From assembly GCA_036258555.1 (NCBI GenBank), contig DATADL010000334.1:1-16107 (forward strand): a DNA stretch of 16,107 bases, given 5' to 3'. Positions 1-6,254 of this stretch are shown piece after piece; position 1 is the first letter of the stretch, and every line of letters starts with the position of its first letter. This DNA is from JALZEG01 sp036258555 (lineage in GTDB: Bacteria; Actinomycetota; CADDZG01; WHSQ01). Under the pieces are notes generated by a model. That model did no database searches and was not told the DNA's origin. It worked only from the letters and a program-made list of their open reading frames with translations. The position numbers were made by a program, and so were the translations under genes.

Positions 1-696
1 GCCGGACTCATCGCCGTCTCTCCGTGCCTACGGAACCGCAAGCCGTCTCTCCACTCGAACAGAAAGGAGATGCACTTCCTCACCCCCGAGGAACTCGGGC
101 GGCTCGCCGACTCGGTGGCGGCCGAATTCAGACCTCTCGTCCTCGTGAGCGGGTGGCTTGGGCTTCGCTGGGGCGAGGTTCGTGGCCTGAAGAAGAAGCG
201 AGTGGACCTGCTCCGAAAGGAGCTGTGGGTAGAGGAGCAGCTCGTCGAGCCGCAGGGACACCTTCAATTCGCGCCGCTCAAGACCGAGGCGAGCAGGCGC
301 CGCCTCCCTCTTCCCCAGTTCGTGGCCGACGTACTCCGCGACCACCTGGCGGCGCGGCCAGGTGGGCCGGAGGCTCTGGTGTTCGTGTCGCGTGAGGGAG
401 CTGCCCTGCGGGACAGCTGGATCCGAAGGCACTTCAAGCCCGCGGTCGTCAGAGCAGGCCTCCCCAGGACCGTCCGCTTCCACGACCTACGGCACACCTG
501 CGCAGCACTCCTCATCCGCCAGGGGGCTGGCGAATACGAGGTGCAGAGGTTCCTCGGCCATGCCAGCGCCCGGACGACCGGCGACAACTACAGCCACCTC
601 TTTGAGGGTTTCGAGACAAGGCTCTCAGCGCGCCTCCAGGACCTCTATGACACCGCTTCTGCGGCCGCCCCGACGCCCGCCGCGGACACGGCCTGA
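1..696 (+). CDS. Tyrosine-type site-specific integrase, 5'-truncated by the window start
   Basis: Catalytic domain of a phage-type tyrosine recombinase, which cuts and rejoins DNA at attachment sites to integrate or excise a mobile element. The frame is open from base 1 and the residues before the first ATG (base 70) read like the usual linker into the catalytic domain (RKEMHFLTPEEL), so the true start and the N-terminal arm- and core-binding domains lie outside the window. All catalytic residues are visible: Arg in GLRWGE, Lys in LKTEASRRRLPL, HDLRH (His-x-x-Arg), the second His in FLGHAS, and the nucleophile Tyr in NYSHLF. The visible part is therefore not decayed. The gene runs convergently towards tRNA-Val, with direct repeats and a hairpin between them, the usual arrangement at one end of a tRNA-integrated element. 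Which element it served cannot be seen. Confidence 0.93.
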   Translation, partial: AGLIAVSPCLRNRKPSLHSNRKEMHFLTPEELGRLADSVAAEFRPLVLVSGWLGLRWGEVRGLKKKRVDLLRKELWVEEQLVEPQGHLQFAPLKTEASRRRLPLPQFVADVLRDHLAARPGGPEALVFVSREGAALRDSWIRRHFKPAVVRAGLPRTVRFHDLRHTCAALLIRQGAGEYEVQRFLGHASARTTGDNYSHLFEGFETRLSARLQDLYDTASAAAPTPAADTA

Positions 697-724
697 TCGC
701 CGCCGCGGACAGTTCGCGGACAGT
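681..724. repeat. Short direct repeats CGCGGACA at the integrase 3' end
   Basis: CGCGGACAGT occurs at 704-713 and again at 715-724 (11-base period), with a related copy CGCGGACAC at 681-689 inside the last codons of the integrase. Short direct repeats beside an integrase and its target tRNA are where arm-type binding sites are expected. That role is inferred from position alone. Confidence 0.45.
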
Positions 725-763
725 CCGGTCGTTGGGCGCCAGTTGAAAAGGCGAGACCCGAAC

Positions 764-795
764 GAGAAAAGGCCCTGTGACCAGGGCCTTTTCTC
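764..795. terminator. Bidirectional hairpin terminator between integrase and tRNA-Val
   Basis: A perfect 14-bp stem (764-777 with 782-795) closes a TGAC loop. The A-rich and T-rich ends of the arms (GAGAAAAGG / CCTTTTCTC) provide a U-rich 3' side in either direction. It lies three bases beyond the tRNA-Val 3' end and 67 bases after the integrase stop, so it can end both transcripts. Confidence 0.8.
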
Positions 796-798
796 TTG

Positions 799-870
799 TG
801 GGGCGTAGTGGGATTGAACCACTGACCTCTTGCGTGTCGAGCAAGCGCTCTCCCGCTGAGCTAACGCCCC
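799..870 (-). tRNA. tRNA-Val (anticodon GAC)
   Basis: The minus strand folds into a full cloverleaf: acceptor stem GGGGCGT/ACGCCCC with no mismatch, D arm GCTC-AGCGGGA-GAGC, anticodon stem CTTGC/GCAAG, five-base variable region AGGTC, T stem AGTGG/CCACT with loop TTCAATC, and discriminator A. CCA is not encoded. The seven-base anticodon loop reads TCGACAC, giving GAC in positions 34-36. Position 33 is therefore C instead of the nearly universal U, which is odd. The gene follows tRNA-Cys on the same strand, so they are probably one transcript. Its 3' end faces the integrase and is the likely integration target. Confidence 0.92.
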
Positions 871-946
871 TCGGCCCGGCATCTTAGCCGAGGCCCGCAG
901 CTTCCTCCGTGTCTCCCGCCGAGGCGGCCGGCGCGGTCAGGGATGG

Positions 947-1018
947 AGGCGGCGAGCGGAATCGAACCGCTGTGCAGGGATTTGCAGTCCCTTGCCTAAA
1001 CCACTCGGCCACGCCGCC
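947..1018 (-). tRNA. tRNA-Cys (anticodon GCA)
   Basis: The minus strand folds as a cloverleaf: acceptor GGCGGCG/CGCCGCC, a short D stem GCC/GGC, anticodon stem AGGGA/TCCCT with loop CTGCAAA (T33, anticodon GCA), T stem AGCGG/CCGCT with loop TTCGATT. The discriminator base is T (U73), the hallmark of cysteine tRNAs. CCA is not encoded. It lies 76 bases upstream of tRNA-Val in the same direction; Cys-Val tandems are common in Actinomycetota. Confidence 0.95.
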
Positions 1019-1060
1019 AGGAGCGTGCATCTCGTCCGGGCGAGCAGGATACCGCCGGGC

Positions 1061-1285
1061 TCACGACTCGGCGCCGCACTCCCGGCACACCACGGACCCC
1101 AGCACTATCGACAGCCGCGTCCCTCCGCAGCGCGGGCACCGCTGGAGGAGAGACGTCCACGCACGGTCCCGGGCCTGGCACTCCGGGCACACGAGGACCT
1201 GCTCTCCCTCGATGACACCGCGCGCCCATGGAGACGCTCCCCGCACCGGGTCCGTCTGGACCTTCTGGCACAGGTGGCACGGCAT
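1061..1285 (-). CDS. Small double zinc-ribbon protein, function unknown
   Basis: A 74-residue cytoplasmic protein with four CxxC pairs (C3/C6, C33/C36, C50/C53, C67/C70), enough to form two zinc ribbons. There is no signal peptide or membrane segment. The first ribbon has a long spacer (C6 to C33) rich in charged residues; the second is compact (RCPRCGG to CRECG). Small proteins of this kind often bind nucleic acid or act as protein adaptors, but nothing in the sequence decides between these. The ATG lies nine bases after the BioY stop on the same strand and has no strong ribosome site of its own, so translation is probably coupled to bioY. Reality of the gene is supported by the regular cysteine spacing; its role is unknown. 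Confidence 0.75.
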   Translation of the reverse strand: MPCHLCQKVQTDPVRGASPWARGVIEGEQVLVCPECQARDRAWTSLLQRCPRCGGTRLSIVLGSVVCRECGAES

Positions 1286-1294
1286 CGCCGACCG

Positions 1295-1903
1295 CTAACG
1301 CCTGAACGACGGAAGGGTGCCGGAGCGGTCCCCGACGAACCGCCACGCCGCCGGGAGGACGCCCGCGGCGATCGCCAGCTTGAGCAGCTCGCCCAGCACG
1401 AACGGGTAGAGCGCGAGAGAGAGCGCCTCCTCCCCCGAGACGCCGGCGAAGTGCGCGATCCACGAGACGCCCAGAGCGAACACGACGACCTCGCCGACGA
1501 GCATGGCGCCGAGCGCGCTGCCGACGCTGCGGTCCCAGCCGAGCTGCGCGAGGAGCCCGACCACGGCCGCGGCCGCGACGAACCCCCACAGGAAGCCCGT
1601 CGTCGGCGCGTCGGTTAGCCACAGGACACCGGAATGCCCCTCGGCGAACACAGGCAGACCGGCGGCCCCCTCGCCGAGGTACAGCAGCATCGACGCCCCT
1701 CCGCGCCACGCCCCCAGCGACGCGCCGACGAGCATCACGCCGAGCGTCTGCCCCGAGACGGGCACGGGCGTGAACGGGAGCCGGAACGAGAGCTGGGCCA
1801 GCCCGGCCATGACCGCGCTGCCGAGGATCACGAGCATGACGTCGGTGATCAGCGCCGAGCGCGCGGTGGTCCTCCGGCCGAGCGCGTGCGCGAGTGCCGT
1901 CAT
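1295..1903 (-). CDS. bioY: Biotin transporter BioY (ECF S-component)
   Basis: A 202-residue membrane protein that captures biotin as the substrate-binding S component of an energy-coupling-factor transporter. The family signature is clear: PFTPVPVSGQTLGVMLVGA (about 43-61) followed by MLLYLGEGAAGLPVFA (72-87). Hydrophobic segments lie near 19-36, 50-66, 68-82, 103-120, 128-147 and 161-187, matching the usual six-helix fold and length. The start was set at the ATG (1901-1903) because an ideal AAGGAGG (1914-1920) lies ten bases upstream; the longer open frame only adds Arg-rich residues read through the intergenic region and the STAS gene end. No BioM/BioN or other ECF ATPase lies nearby, so it either shares a general energising module encoded elsewhere or works alone. 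The zinc-ribbon gene follows directly. Confidence 0.93.
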   Translation of the reverse strand: MTALAHALGRRTTARSALITDVMLVILGSAVMAGLAQLSFRLPFTPVPVSGQTLGVMLVGASLGAWRGGASMLLYLGEGAAGLPVFAEGHSGVLWLTDAPTTGFLWGFVAAAAVVGLLAQLGWDRSVGSALGAMLVGEVVVFALGVSWIAHFAGVSGEEALSLALYPFVLGELLKLAIAAGVLPAAWRFVGDRSGTLPSFRR

Positions 1904-1913
1904 CGCCCTCTTT

Positions 1914-1920
1914 CCTCCTT
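1914..1920 (-). promoter_or_regulatory. Strong Shine-Dalgarno site fixing the bioY start
   Basis: AAGGAGG on the minus strand, ten bases before the bioY ATG. It decides for the 202-residue product over the longer open frame. Confidence 0.8.
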
Positions 1921-1961
1921 GGCTCGCGGGTCCGTCCGCGGGGAAAGATAAACGAAGCGGG

Positions 1962-2354
1962 CTAGGGGGCCGGAGGCTCCAGGTCGCGGTTGCCGTAGGC
2001 GCGCAACGCCTTCTCGAGCGCGATCTCCGCCGAGATCCCATCCTTCACCACGCCGAGCCACCACAGGCCGACCAGGTCCAGGACCTTGCGCGCCTCGGGC
2101 GAGAACGACATGTCGAGGTCGATCCCCCGGGTCCGGCAGGCCACCTCGGCCTCCACCAGGCACTTGATCCCCGCGGCCGCCAGCAGCGAGATCCCGGTGC
2201 AGTCGAGCTCGATCGAGGCCGGCCGCGCGCGCAGCACCTTGAGCAACGCGGTCTGGAGCTCGCGGCACGTCGAGACGTCCAGCTCGCCGCTGCACTTGAT
2301 CGTCGTGCGGCCGTCGCCGTGCTCGACGGACACCGACAGATCGCTGACGCGCAT
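1962..2354 (-). CDS. STAS-domain protein (anti-sigma-factor antagonist fold) lacking the phospho-serine motif
   Basis: A 130-residue cytoplasmic protein with the STAS fold of SpoIIAA/RsbV-type anti-anti-sigma factors: the first strands (IKCSGELDVSTCRELQTAL, about 19-37), the central strand SIELDCTGISLL (47-58) and the later strand with helix (IDLDMSFSPEARKVLDLVGL, 78-97). In phosphorylatable members the central strand runs into DSSG, where the first Ser is phosphorylated by an anti-sigma kinase. Here the aligned residues are A59-A60-A61-G62. The protein therefore cannot be switched off by that route; it may be permanently active, or bind something else. No kinase or sigma gene is adjacent. 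The ATG at 2354 was chosen because GAGGGGGAG lies just upstream; a longer TTG start (2399) would add only an Arg/Ala-rich tail. Confidence 0.85.
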   Translation of the reverse strand: MRVSDLSVSVEHGDGRTTIKCSGELDVSTCRELQTALLKVLRARPASIELDCTGISLLAAAGIKCLVEAEVACRTRGIDLDMSFSPEARKVLDLVGLWWLGVVKDGISAEIALEKALRAYGNRDLEPPAP

Positions 2355-2471
2355 TCGCACTCCCCCTCGCGGCCGCGCGGGGGTGGCTGCTCGGAGCAAC
2401 GGGGTCTCCCCGGGCGGCTCTTGCTTGGCCTGTGAGTGCTTCCTTCCCTGAGTAAGAGAAGGACAAACGCG

Positions 2472-3890
2472 CTACCGCAGCTTGGGACCGCCGACGAACC
2501 GGCCGACCACTCCGCTCGTCGGAGTCACCGGCAGGCCGCACGGCTGCAGGCAGTTGTCGACGAACGACGTCCACGGCGTGCCGTCGGGGCCGACGACGAC
2601 GTCGATGAAGTCGAGGGCGTCGTAGCAGCGGCGCGGCCCGCACTCACGTTCGGCGACCGCGTCGTCGGGGTCGTTGATCGCGCCCGAGTAGAAGACCGGC
2701 TTGCGGTCGAAGACGTTCGCCGACATCGTCATGTAGAAGTTCCACTTCGCCTTCTCGTAGTTGCGCTCGTCGAGCTTGCCTTTGACGTCGTCGGTGCCGT
2801 AGTAGGCGATGGCGACCTTGCCCGGCCCCCCTGCGTCGAGCGTCGCGAGGGCGACCTCGGTGAGGCCCGGCATGCCGATCGCCATGGGCTTGCTCCACGA
2901 GTAGCCGCCGTTGTCGGACACGGCGAGGCGCGGCATCCGGTTCTTGTCGAGCCACGCGTAGTAGACGTTGCCCTTGGCGTCGACCGCGACGCTCGGATCG
3001 GGTCCCCAGATCGCCGTCCCTGCAGGGCCGCGGGTCGCGACCCGCACGTGCTCCCACGTCGTGCCCTCGTCGCGGCTCATCGCGATCCAGGGCTCCTCGC
3101 AGTGCTCCTTCGGCAGGTAGATGGTGCCGTCGTCGCCGACGACGCCGTGCCCGTGCAGGCCGCCGCAGTCGCGGACGCCCGGCGCGCCCTCCTCGACCTC
3201 GGCCGGGTGGAACGCGGGCTCACCCGTCGGACGCCAGGACACGCCGCCGTCGAGCGACTTGCTGCACGACGACGTCGCCACGTCGTTCCAGCAGTAGTAG
3301 ACGATGTTGTCGTAGCCCACGGTCGGGCTCGAGACGGGGGGCCCGGAGAACAGCGTCTGGTGGTCGTTCACCGGACGGCCGCACGCCAGCGGGTTCGTCA
3401 CCCAGCTCTCGCCGTCGTCGTCCGAGTACGACATCCACGAGCAAGCGACGGTCAGGTCGATCGTGAACACACGGCCGGTCCACTCGTCCACGTAGACGTA
3501 GGGGTCGAGCGTGATCGGGTGCGTCTTGACACCGGCGAGCTTCGGGGACTTGTCCTCCCACGTCTTGCCGTTGTCGGTCGAGCGCATGATCGCGGCCCCC
3601 TGCCCCGGGACGCCGACGAAGAAGACGTCGCCGTTCTCGTTGAGCCCGAGCGTCGGCTCGAGCGCGTCGATCCCCGGGTAATACGCGACGGCCTCGGGGG
3701 CTGCCGCGGCGGCCGGGCCCTTGCGGATGACCTTCCCGCCGGCGTAGTGCGCCACGGCCTTGCCGCCGGAGTTGTCGGACTTCGCATCTGCGGTCGAGAC
3801 CACCTGGATCGCGGAGGCCGCGGCGAGGAGGATCGCGACGGCGAGCGCGGCTACGCGACGGTCGAGTCGACGGAACCGGGTTGCGAGCAA
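2472..3890 (-). CDS. Secreted Asp-box (BNR/sialidase-fold) beta-propeller protein
   Basis: A 472-residue exported protein. After basic residues 1-12, a hydrophobic stretch (13-29) forms a signal peptide. Five Asp boxes (S-x-D-x-G-x-T/S-W) mark propeller blades: 104-111, 156-163, 212-219, 272-279 and 325-332. Such repeats occur in sialidases and other extracellular propeller proteins. I do not see the sialidase Arg triad or FRIP motif, so an enzymatic role is not supported. Ten cysteines after the signal peptide (C150, C170, C200, C209, C242, C264, C417, C422, C447, C451) suggest disulfides outside the cell. The start is TTG: an in-frame TAG lies two codons upstream, and AGGGGG (3897-3902) sits six bases before it. 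The gene is divergent from the S66 peptidase. Its substrate or ligand is unknown. Confidence 0.85.
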   Translation of the reverse strand: MLATRFRRLDRRVAALAVAILLAAASAIQVVSTADAKSDNSGGKAVAHYAGGKVIRKGPAAAAAPEAVAYYPGIDALEPTLGLNENGDVFFVGVPGQGAAIMRSTDNGKTWEDKSPKLAGVKTHPITLDPYVYVDEWTGRVFTIDLTVACSWMSYSDDDGESWVTNPLACGRPVNDHQTLFSGPPVSSPTVGYDNIVYYCWNDVATSSCSKSLDGGVSWRPTGEPAFHPAEVEEGAPGVRDCGGLHGHGVVGDDGTIYLPKEHCEEPWIAMSRDEGTTWEHVRVATRGPAGTAIWGPDPSVAVDAKGNVYYAWLDKNRMPRLAVSDNGGYSWSKPMAIGMPGLTEVALATLDAGGPGKVAIAYYGTDDVKGKLDERNYEKAKWNFYMTMSANVFDRKPVFYSGAINDPDDAVAERECGPRRCYDALDFIDVVVGPDGTPWTSFVDNCLQPCGLPVTPTSGVVGRFVGGPKLR

Positions 3891-4017
3891 GATCTACCCC
3901 CTGGGGACGCGGCGGACGGGCGGACCGGAAGGTTCTCGGCCATGGGTTCGCCGCTCGCCACGGGTTCCCCTGTCGTGGACCGTCCCGAAACGACCCCTTT
4001 CGCACCGTTCATCCCCC

Positions 4018-4023
4018 TAGGCT
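4018..4023 (+). promoter_or_regulatory. Candidate -10 box of a leaderless transcript (S66 peptidase)
   Basis: TAGGCT ends six bases before the ATG at 4030, and no Shine-Dalgarno sequence is present. This spacing would start transcription at the A of ATG. The -35 region has no good match. Confidence 0.5.
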
Positions 4024-4029
4024 GGCGTC

Positions 4030-5043
4030 ATGGACGTCACGATCCCGCCCCCCGTCGAGCCGGGCATGAAGGTCGCGATCGTGTCGCCCTCGTTCGGGGC
4101 GATCGCGGCGTGGCCGCACCGGGCCGAGCGGGCCGTCGCGTACCTCGAGACCCTCGGCCTCCGCCCCGAGGTGATGCCGAACGCCGCCCTCGAGGGCCCC
4201 GACCCGCCGTGGGTGTCCGCGCCGCCGGAGGCGAGGGCGGCCGACCTCCACCGGGCGTTCGCCGACGACGAGGTCGGCGTCGTGCTGTGCGGGATCGGAG
4301 GGAACCACTCCAACCAGGTGCTCCCCCACCTCGACTTCGACCTGATCGGGTCGCACCCGAAGGTCTTCCAGGGCTACTCGGACATAACCGTGCTGCACTG
4401 GGCGCTGCTGCGCCGGGCGGGGCTCGCGACCTTCTACGGTCCCGCGCTCGTCTCGGAGCTCGGCGAGTTCCCGGCCCCCCTCGCCTATACCGACCGGTAC
4501 TTGCGCGCAGCGTGGTTCCGCGCCTCTCCCCTGCGCTACGAGCCGGCGGGAGAGTGGACCGAGGAGTTCCTCGACTGGGACCTGAAGGCCGATACCCGCC
4601 CGCGGAAGATGCAGGCATCGCCGGGATGGAAGACCGTGCGGCCGGGGACGGCAGAGGGGCCGGTGGTCGGCGGCTGCCTCGAGACCGTCTGCTGGCACGT
4701 CTTCGGGTCGCGCGACTGGTTCGTCCCCGAGGGGACGATCCTCTTGCTGGAGACGTCCGAGGAGGCTCCGTCGCCGGCGCATGTCGACGCCTACCTCACC
4801 GACCTCGAGCTCGCCGGCGCCTTCGACGCGTGCACGGGCCTGCTGTTCGGGCGTCCGATGGGCTACAGCCCGGACGACGTCGAGGTCCTGTGGCGGGTGG
4901 TCGAGCAGAGGACGGAGGGCGCCGGGATCCCCGTCCTCGCCGGGATCGACTGCGGGCACACCGACCCGATGATGACGGTCCCGCTAGGGGCGCATGCACG
5001 GTTGGACGCGGCCGCGCAGACGTTCGAGGTGCTGCTGGACTAG
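4030..5043 (+). CDS. S66-family peptidase (LD-carboxypeptidase / MccF-like)
   Basis: A 337-residue serine peptidase without signal peptide, of normal length for the family. The Ser-Glu-His triad is visible: S117 in FQGYSDITVLH, E241 in LLLETSEE and H310 in AGIDCGHTDP. The N-terminal Rossmann-like region starts with KVAIVSPS (14-21), and CGIGGNHSNQVLPHLDFDLI (87-106) matches the conserved strand and turn before the nucleophile. Family members either trim the terminal D-Ala from tetrapeptides during murein recycling (LdcA) or cleave aminoacyl-nucleotide antibiotics such as microcin C7 (MccF). No antibiotic cluster is nearby, so the branch cannot be decided. The ATG appears leaderless. The stop codon overlaps that of the convergent LVIVD gene in the tetranucleotide CTAG. 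Confidence 0.9.
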   Translation: MDVTIPPPVEPGMKVAIVSPSFGAIAAWPHRAERAVAYLETLGLRPEVMPNAALEGPDPPWVSAPPEARAADLHRAFADDEVGVVLCGIGGNHSNQVLPHLDFDLIGSHPKVFQGYSDITVLHWALLRRAGLATFYGPALVSELGEFPAPLAYTDRYLRAAWFRASPLRYEPAGEWTEEFLDWDLKADTRPRKMQASPGWKTVRPGTAEGPVVGGCLETVCWHVFGSRDWFVPEGTILLLETSEEAPSPAHVDAYLTDLELAGAFDACTGLLFGRPMGYSPDDVEVLWRVVEQRTEGAGIPVLAGIDCGHTDPMMTVPLGAHARLDAAAQTFEVLLD

Positions 5044-6155
5044 GCCCCGTGGAAGCGCAGGATGTCGATCCCGCGCGTCACGTCGACCGCGTAGACGATC
5101 TCGTCGGTGATCCAGTACGACGCGATCGTGGACCCGCCCCACGGCGTGAAGTGGCCGACCTCGCTGATCCGTCCGTTGCGCGCCACCTCGAGGAAGCGCG
5201 TTCCGTGCTCGAACCACGCGGCCGCGACCAGGCCCCCGTCACGGAAGTCGGGGTGCTCCTGGAACCACATCGCCGTGCAGCCCAGCACGTTCGCCGGCGG
5301 GTTCCCGTCGGAGTACGTGCCGCTCGTCGCCCGGTAGGAGTCGACGAGCCGGAACGTCTCGGTCCGCCGCCACCCGCGCGTGTCCCACGTCATGAACGTG
5401 CCCGAGGACTCGTCGCAGCGTGTCTCCGCGAAGGTCTCCTCCTGCACCAGCGCGAACCTGTCCTTGCCCGCCCGCGGCCACCGGCTCGAGTGCAGCAGGC
5501 GGTTGTCGGGCGTCGTCGCGCTCGCGAGCAGCTGGGGGCGCGCGGGGTTCTTGCGGGCGTCGAGGAGCCGCAGGATCCGGGTCGACGCGAGCACGATGCC
5601 CGGCGCGACCTCCGTCGTGTCGAACCCGTCGCCCGGCGTGACGCCGCCGCCCCAGGTCCCGGCCACGCGCGGGCTCGCGGGATCACGCAGGTCGACGATC
5701 GTCCCGCGGGAGCCGTACGCCCAGGTGCAGTCGAGGACGCACGCGAAGTTGTGGTCGCGCATGTTCTCGACCTCGGCGAGCTTCGCCGGGCTCTTCTTGT
5801 CGGTCACGTCCCACACGAAGAGCTTCCGGATCTCGGTGTCCGCGGACATGATCAGGATCTCGCCGTTCGTGTCGACGTCTTCGTTCGCGAACTGGAAGCC
5901 GACCGGGGTGATGCTCTGCAGCGCGGGCGCGACCGGGTCCGTGACGTCGTAGATCGAGAAGCTCTTCGCCCCGGCCACGTACAGGTAGTCGCCGACGAGG
6001 CGCGCGCCCGTCGGCACGCCCGCTTCGAACGGCACGGTCGAGACGTGCTCGACGTTCGAGCTGGCGAAGCCCGTCGCCGGGGCGCCCGTGGAGGGCGGCG
6101 CGGCCAGGCCGGCCGCGACCACGACCGCTGCTGCCACGGAACCGATCCTTCTCAT
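5040..6155 (-). CDS. Secreted LVIVD-repeat beta-propeller protein
   Basis: A 371-residue exported protein. Residues 1-25 form a typical signal peptide (MRRIGS, then a run of Ala/Val, then APPSTGAPA). LVIVD-type repeats follow, as in LVGDYLYVAGAKSFSIYDVT (53-72), LFVWDVTDKKSPAKLAEV (112-129), RGTIVDLRDPASPRVAGTW (150-168) and the last copy at 349-368 (IVYAVDVTRGIDILRF). Such proteins form extracellular propellers whose ligands are mostly unknown; no catalytic motif is visible. The ATG at 6155 was chosen over an upstream open frame because it begins the signal peptide and AAAGGG lies about nine bases upstream. It lies 99 bases downstream of the glycosylase gene on the same strand, so read-through transcription is possible. 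It shares its CTAG stop with the convergent S66 peptidase. Confidence 0.85.
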   Translation of the reverse strand: MRRIGSVAAAVVVAAGLAAPPSTGAPATGFASSNVEHVSTVPFEAGVPTGARLVGDYLYVAGAKSFSIYDVTDPVAPALQSITPVGFQFANEDVDTNGEILIMSADTEIRKLFVWDVTDKKSPAKLAEVENMRDHNFACVLDCTWAYGSRGTIVDLRDPASPRVAGTWGGGVTPGDGFDTTEVAPGIVLASTRILRLLDARKNPARPQLLASATTPDNRLLHSSRWPRAGKDRFALVQEETFAETRCDESSGTFMTWDTRGWRRTETFRLVDSYRATSGTYSDGNPPANVLGCTAMWFQEHPDFRDGGLVAAAWFEHGTRFLEVARNGRISEVGHFTPWGGSTIASYWITDEIVYAVDVTRGIDILRFHGA

Positions 6156-6254
6156 GCATCGCCCTTTCGACGTTGCAGCGCCGCCTCCCGCCGCCGGGAC
6201 GAAGGTGGCCAAGCTCCCCATCCTGAGCACGTGCGGCGGGCGCCGGCGTAACGC

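Noticed and set aside
869..893. CCTCGGC/GCCGAGG hairpin between the two tRNA genes
   Set aside because: A 7-bp stem with an 11-base loop that overlaps the first bases of tRNA-Val; likely trivial or part of precursor processing, with no further support.
996..1709. A 237-codon minus-strand frame overlapping bioY, the zinc-ribbon gene and the end of tRNA-Cys
   Set aside because: Low-complexity Arg/Gly/Ala composition in another frame of clearly recognised genes.
2355..2471. CACTCACAGGCCAAGC-like stretch upstream of the STAS gene resembling the start of a cyclic-di-GMP riboswitch
   Set aside because: Only the first block is similar; the second core (GACGCAAAGCC) and the receptor stem are missing. 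I see no supported riboswitch in this 117-base gap.
2436..6251. A 1271-codon open frame on the plus strand
   Set aside because: It runs antisense to the Asp-box gene and LVIVD gene and out of frame with the S66 peptidase, is full of Arg/Gly/Pro, and has no domain. Long shadow frames are expected at this GC content.
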